A stretch of 22,556 nt of DNA, from NCBI GenBank assembly GCA_958423465.1, contig CATZRD010000039.1, positions 1-22,556 on the forward strand, given 5' to 3'. The notes beneath the pieces are model-generated. The model was not told the DNA's origin, searched no databases, and saw only the letters and a program-made list of their open reading frames with translations. The DNA is from an uncultured Oscillospiraceae bacterium. Lineage in GTDB: Bacteria; Bacillota; Clostridia; Oscillospirales; Oscillospiraceae. Each line of letters begins with the position of its first letter. The stretch's first letter is position 1. Both the position numbers and the translations under genes were made by a program. Below, in pieces: positions 19,663 through 22,556 of this stretch.

Positions 19663-21374
19663 AAGCCAGTTCCAAGCTGATCCGGCCCTATGTCCGGGCC
19701 ATGTACCGCAAAAACCATCTGATGTTCCTGACGGCTCTGGCCGCCAGCCTCACGTCCACGCCTCTGATCCTGGCGGTGAGCTGGCTGCTGGGAGAGGTGC
19801 TGGACACCGTGACCGCCGGGGACCTGGGGCGGCTGGTCTGGTGCCTGTGGTTCGCCCTGTTCCTGGCCCTGGCCAACTTCCTGGCGGACTCGGTGTACGC
19901 CTGGTCCATGAGCCGCTTCATCCACCGGGCCATGGCCCAGTACAAGGATTACGCCTTTGCCCGCCTGGCGGAGAAGGGCATCAGCGCCTTTGCCCGGGAA
20001 AACACCAGCCGGTATCTTTCCGCCCTCACCAACGACGCCGCCTCCATTGAGGAGAACTACCTGAAAAGCAGCTTCGGCCTGGCGGCCCAGAGCCTCGTCT
20101 TTCTGGGCGGGCTGGGGATGATGTTCTGGTACAGCGCTGTTTTGGCCCTGGCGGCCCTGGGCCTCAGCGCCCTGCCCATCCTGGCCTCCCTGCTCATGGG
20201 CGGGGAGCTGAGCCGCCGGGAGTCACAGGTCAGCGACGGAAACCAGCGGTTCGTCTCCCGGCTGAAGGACCTGCTGGGGGGCTTCGCCGTCATCAAGAGC
20301 TTCAAGGCCGAGCAGGAGGCCAGGGAGCAGTTCGAGGCCGCCAACAGCGAGACAGAGGAGATCAAGCGCCGCCGGCGGCGGTGGCAGGCCATGCTGACCG
20401 CGGCGGTCGGTCTCTGCGGCATCGTCATGCAGTTCGGCATTTTCCTCTTCGGGGCGTATCTCGCCATGGAGGGCCGCATCACCGGCGGGGCGGTGATCGC
20501 CATCGTGAACCTCAGCGGCAACGTGCTGAACCCCATCCAGACGGTGCCTCAGTACTGGGCCGCCCGAAAGGCCGCCCGGGGCCTCATTGAAAAGCTGGCC
20601 CGGATGCTGGAGGAAAACCGGTCCCGGCCTGGCCGGGCCATCCAGCCGGCGCTGCGGGAGGCCATCGAACTGCGGGACGTGACCTTCGGCTACGAGCCGG
20701 ACCGGCCGGTGCTGCGAAACGTGAGTCTGCGGCTGGAGGCGGGAAAGAAGTACGCCCTGGTGGGGGCCTCCGGCTCCGGCAAGAGCACCCTGCTGAATCT
20801 GCTCATGGGGGCCTGGGGCGGCTACGGGGGCAGCGTCACCATCGACGGCCAGGAGCTGCGGGAGGTCTCCGGGGACAGTCTCTACGACCTTATGAGCCTC
20901 ATCGGCCAGAACGTGTTCCTTTTTGACGACACCATCCGGCGGAACATCACCATGTTCCGGGATTTTCCGGACCAGCAGGTGGCGGACGCCGTGAAGCGCT
21001 CTGGTCTTACATCCCTTGTGGCGCAAAAGGGCGGGGACTACCGCTGCGGCGAGAACGGCGGAGATCTCTCCGGCGGGGAGCGCCAGCGGATCTCCATTGC
21101 CCGGACGCTGCTGCGTGGCGCGCCGGTGCTGCTGCTGGACGAGGCCACGGCCTCTCTGGACAACCAGACCGCCTATGAGGTCACCGACGCCATCCTGGGG
21201 CTGGAGGGCCTGACCCGGCTGGTGGTGACCCACCGGCTGGAGGCGGCACTGCTGGAGCGGTACGACGAGATCTTCGTCCTCCGGAGCGGCGCGGTGGCGG
21301 AGCGGGGCCGCTTTGCGGACCTCATGGACCGGAAGGGCTACTTCTACTCCCTCTACAACGTGACCAACGGCTGA
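19659..21374 (+). CDS. ABC exporter, fused membrane and ATPase domains
   Basis: A 571-residue half-transporter of the MdlB/MsbA type. About six membrane helices fall in 20-300; the ATPase domain has Walker A GASGSGKST (369-377), the Q-loop glutamine 417, signature LSGGERQR (470-477), Walker B VLLLDE (490-495) and the H-loop His525. It works as a homodimer or with a partner half; no second half is adjacent, so a homodimer is likely unless the partner is elsewhere. The start overlaps the regulator stop by four bases. Exported substrate unknown: drug, peptide or lipid are all possible for this class. No clear terminator before nfeD. Confidence 0.93.
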   Translation: MKASSKLIRPYVRAMYRKNHLMFLTALAASLTSTPLILAVSWLLGEVLDTVTAGDLGRLVWCLWFALFLALANFLADSVYAWSMSRFIHRAMAQYKDYAFARLAEKGISAFARENTSRYLSALTNDAASIEENYLKSSFGLAAQSLVFLGGLGMMFWYSAVLALAALGLSALPILASLLMGGELSRRESQVSDGNQRFVSRLKDLLGGFAVIKSFKAEQEAREQFEAANSETEEIKRRRRRWQAMLTAAVGLCGIVMQFGIFLFGAYLAMEGRITGGAVIAIVNLSGNVLNPIQTVPQYWAARKAARGLIEKLARMLEENRSRPGRAIQPALREAIELRDVTFGYEPDRPVLRNVSLRLEAGKKYALVGASGSGKSTLLNLLMGAWGGYGGSVTIDGQELREVSGDSLYDLMSLIGQNVFLFDDTIRRNITMFRDFPDQQVADAVKRSGLTSLVAQKGGDYRCGENGGDLSGGERQRISIARTLLRGAPVLLLDEATASLDNQTAYEVTDAILGLEGLTRLVVTHRLEAALLERYDEIFVLRSGAVAERGRFADLMDRKGYFYSLYNVTNG

Positions 21375-21398
21375 AATTTCCCCTTCCAATGATTTCCC

Positions 21399-21427
21399 TT
21401 GCATCCGGCGGCGGCATAGCGTATAAT
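21399..21427 (+). promoter_or_regulatory. Promoter of the NfeD-like gene
   Basis: TTGCAT (21399-21404), 17-base spacer, perfect TATAAT (21422-21427); start codon 54 bases downstream. So this gene can be expressed apart from the exporter operon. Confidence 0.8.
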
Positions 21428-21481
21428 GGTGTCGAAGAAGGCCCTGTGCCTGCCGCCGTTACGGATGAAAGGAGCGCCGTT

Positions 21482-21946
21482 ATGGAGAACTTGCTGCCCT
21501 ATATGCTGTGGATCTGGCTGGGCGTGGCCCTGACCGCCATCATCGTGGAGATCTGTACCACCACCCTGGTGTCCGTTTGGTTTGCCGTGGGCGCTCTGGC
21601 GGCCATGGTGGCCTCCGCCCTGGGCGCCCCCTTCGCCGCCCAGATCGCCGTGTTCCTGGCCCTTTCCATTCTGGTGCTGGCCCTGGCCCGGCCCCTGACC
21701 AGGCGGTTTCTGGCCCCCCGGGTGGTCCCCACCAACGCCGACCGGGTGCTGGGCATGACCGCCAGGGTCACGGAGACCATCGAAAACCAGTACGGCCAGG
21801 GCGCGGTATATGTAGACGGCAAGACCTGGTCCGCCCGCAGCGCCGGCGGGGAGCGCATCCTCCGGGACCAGGAGGTGGAGGTCACCGCCATGGAGGGCGT
21901 CAAGCTGATCGTCCGCCCATTGGAGAGCGGCTCTGACAAGTCCTAA
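21482..21946 (+). CDS. NfeD-like membrane protein with OB-fold tail
   Basis: A 154-residue protein started at the ATG at 21482, after GAAAGGAG. Three hydrophobic helices (about 6-26, 30-48, 55-74) are followed by a soluble beta-rich domain (about 85-150) with GMTARVTETI, GAVYVDGKTWSARS and VEVTAMEGVKLIVRP, the pattern of the NfeD C-terminal OB fold. Short NfeD proteins usually partner with an SPFH/flotillin protein in membrane microdomains; none lies directly downstream here, where a terminator and pckA follow, so its partner would be encoded elsewhere. Confidence 0.88.
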   Translation: MENLLPYMLWIWLGVALTAIIVEICTTTLVSVWFAVGALAAMVASALGAPFAAQIAVFLALSILVLALARPLTRRFLAPRVVPTNADRVLGMTARVTETIENQYGQGAVYVDGKTWSARSAGGERILRDQEVEVTAMEGVKLIVRPLESGSDKS

Positions 21947-21963
21947 CGGACAAAACAGGAAAC

Positions 21964-21992
21964 GGCCCGCCCGGGTGCTGCCCGGGCGGGCC
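21964..21992 (+). terminator. Hairpin after the NfeD-like gene
   Basis: A 12-bp GC stem (21964-21975 with 21981-21992) followed by TTGCTGTT, a weak T tail. Confidence 0.65.
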
Positions 21993-22064
21993 TTGCTGTT
22001 ATGTACAGGTATCTGCGCGGAGCGCGCGCCGCTCCCACACGGCGGCGGGAAGCGGCGCGGTTTC

Positions 22065-22089
22065 AAAAAGTGCGCTTGCGTACTTTTTT
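22065..22089. terminator. Bidirectional terminator between nfeD-like gene and pckA
   Basis: Stem 22065-22074 with 22079-22088 (one G-U type mismatch) with loop CTTG; the arms end in A5 and T5, so each strand has a U tract. It lies seven bases after the pckA stop codon on the minus strand. Confidence 0.8.
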
Positions 22090-22095
22090 GACTCC

Positions 22096-22556
22096 TCAGA
22101 GCTGGGGACCGGCGGGGACCAGGGCCTTTCCGGCCTCGTTGGTGGTGTACTTGGTGAAGTTCTTGATGAACCGCTGGGCCAGATCCCTGGCCTTCTCCTC
22201 CCACTGGGAGGCGTCGGCGTAGGTGTCCCGGGGATCCAGGATGCCGGTATCCACGCCCGTCAGCTGGGTGGGGACCTCCAGGTTGAAGTAGGGGATGGTC
22301 TTGGTGGGGGCGTCCAGAATGGCGCCGGAGAGGATGGCGTCGATGATGCCCCGGGTATCCTTGATGGAGATGCGCTTGCCGGTGCCGTTCCAGCCGGTGT
22401 TCACCAGGTAAGCCTTGGCGCCGCTGGCCTTCATCTTCTTCACCAGTTCCTCAGCGTACTTGGTGGGATGCAGCTCCAGGAAGGCCTGGCCGAAGCAGGC
22501 GGAGAAGGTCGGGGTGGGCTCGGTGATGCCGCGCTCGGTGCCGGCCAGCTTCGCGG
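22096..22556 (-). CDS. pckA: Phosphoenolpyruvate carboxykinase (ATP), C-terminal part
   Basis: The last 153 codons of a gene that continues past the right edge. Reading in from the edge the frame stays open: AKLAGTERGITEPTPTFSAC, FGQAFLELHP, then YLVNTGWNGTGKRISIKDTR and TGILDPRDTY. These are typical of the ATP-dependent PEP carboxykinase. The enzyme interconverts oxaloacetate and PEP; in fermenting gut bacteria it often fixes CO2 and makes ATP, which would feed the oxaloacetate decarboxylase encoded in this window. The P-loop and metal site lie outside the window. Confidence 0.95.
   Translation of the reverse strand, partial: AKLAGTERGITEPTPTFSACFGQAFLELHPTKYAEELVKKMKASGAKAYLVNTGWNGTGKRISIKDTRGIIDAILSGAILDAPTKTIPYFNLEVPTQLTGVDTGILDPRDTYADASQWEEKARDLAQRFIKNFTKYTTNEAGKALVPAGPQL

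Overview
The window looks like chromosomal DNA of a GC-rich, obligately fermentative gut-type Firmicute, most likely Oscillospirales (Flavonifractor/Intestinimonas/Lawsonibacter-like). This placement is inferred from gene content (Rex, a biotin-dependent Na+-pumping oxaloacetate decarboxylase, ATP-type PEP carboxykinase, a clostridial-type secondary alcohol dehydrogenase) and from promoter style (TTGCAW-N17-TATAMT with AGGAGG ribosome sites). No rRNA or marker gene fixes the species.

Layout. 1-1640 is AT-rich and foreign-looking. A tRNA-Pro(CGG) is followed by a DUF4393/Abi-alpha gene, then by an exact 12-bp copy of the tRNA 3' end directly fused to what appears to be the tRNA's displaced terminator. 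This is the signature of a roughly 980-bp insertion at the tRNA 3' end. A DUF3788 gene follows. 1819-7812 (minus strand) is a tightly coupled five-gene operon: hypB-like GTPase, a flavoprotein closely resembling the Propionibacterium (Cutibacterium) acnes polyunsaturated fatty acid isomerase, a second hypB-like GTPase, a 951-residue Fe-S/FAD GltD-like oxidoreductase, and hypA. No hypCDEF or hydrogenase gene is present, so nickel metallochaperones are coupled to a fatty-acid-isomerase-like enzyme; this is the most unusual part of the window. 8070-8146 is tRNA-Arg(ACG).

8317-11737 (minus) is an oxaloacetate decarboxylase operon (oadG, biotin carrier, oadB, oadA), divergent from sfsA (12007-12687). 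Next come a 54-residue Cys/Gly/Asn-rich membrane peptide and rex (both minus), then rpmE and hflX (plus). At 15729-16277 a small divergent pair (78-aa protein and 72-aa HTH regulator) shares a promoter region with two 17-bp direct repeats. After a repeat-rich gap come yigZ (plus), an NADP-type secondary alcohol dehydrogenase (minus), a divergent XRE-regulator/ABC-exporter pair with overlapping genes, an NfeD-like membrane protein, and the 3' part of pckA running off the right edge.

Several genes fit one physiology: oxaloacetate/PEP interconversion (OAD, PckA), NADH sensing (Rex), reduction of ketones or aldehydes (secondary ADH), and a ferredoxin/NAD(P)-type flavoprotein. The shared regulation is inference only.
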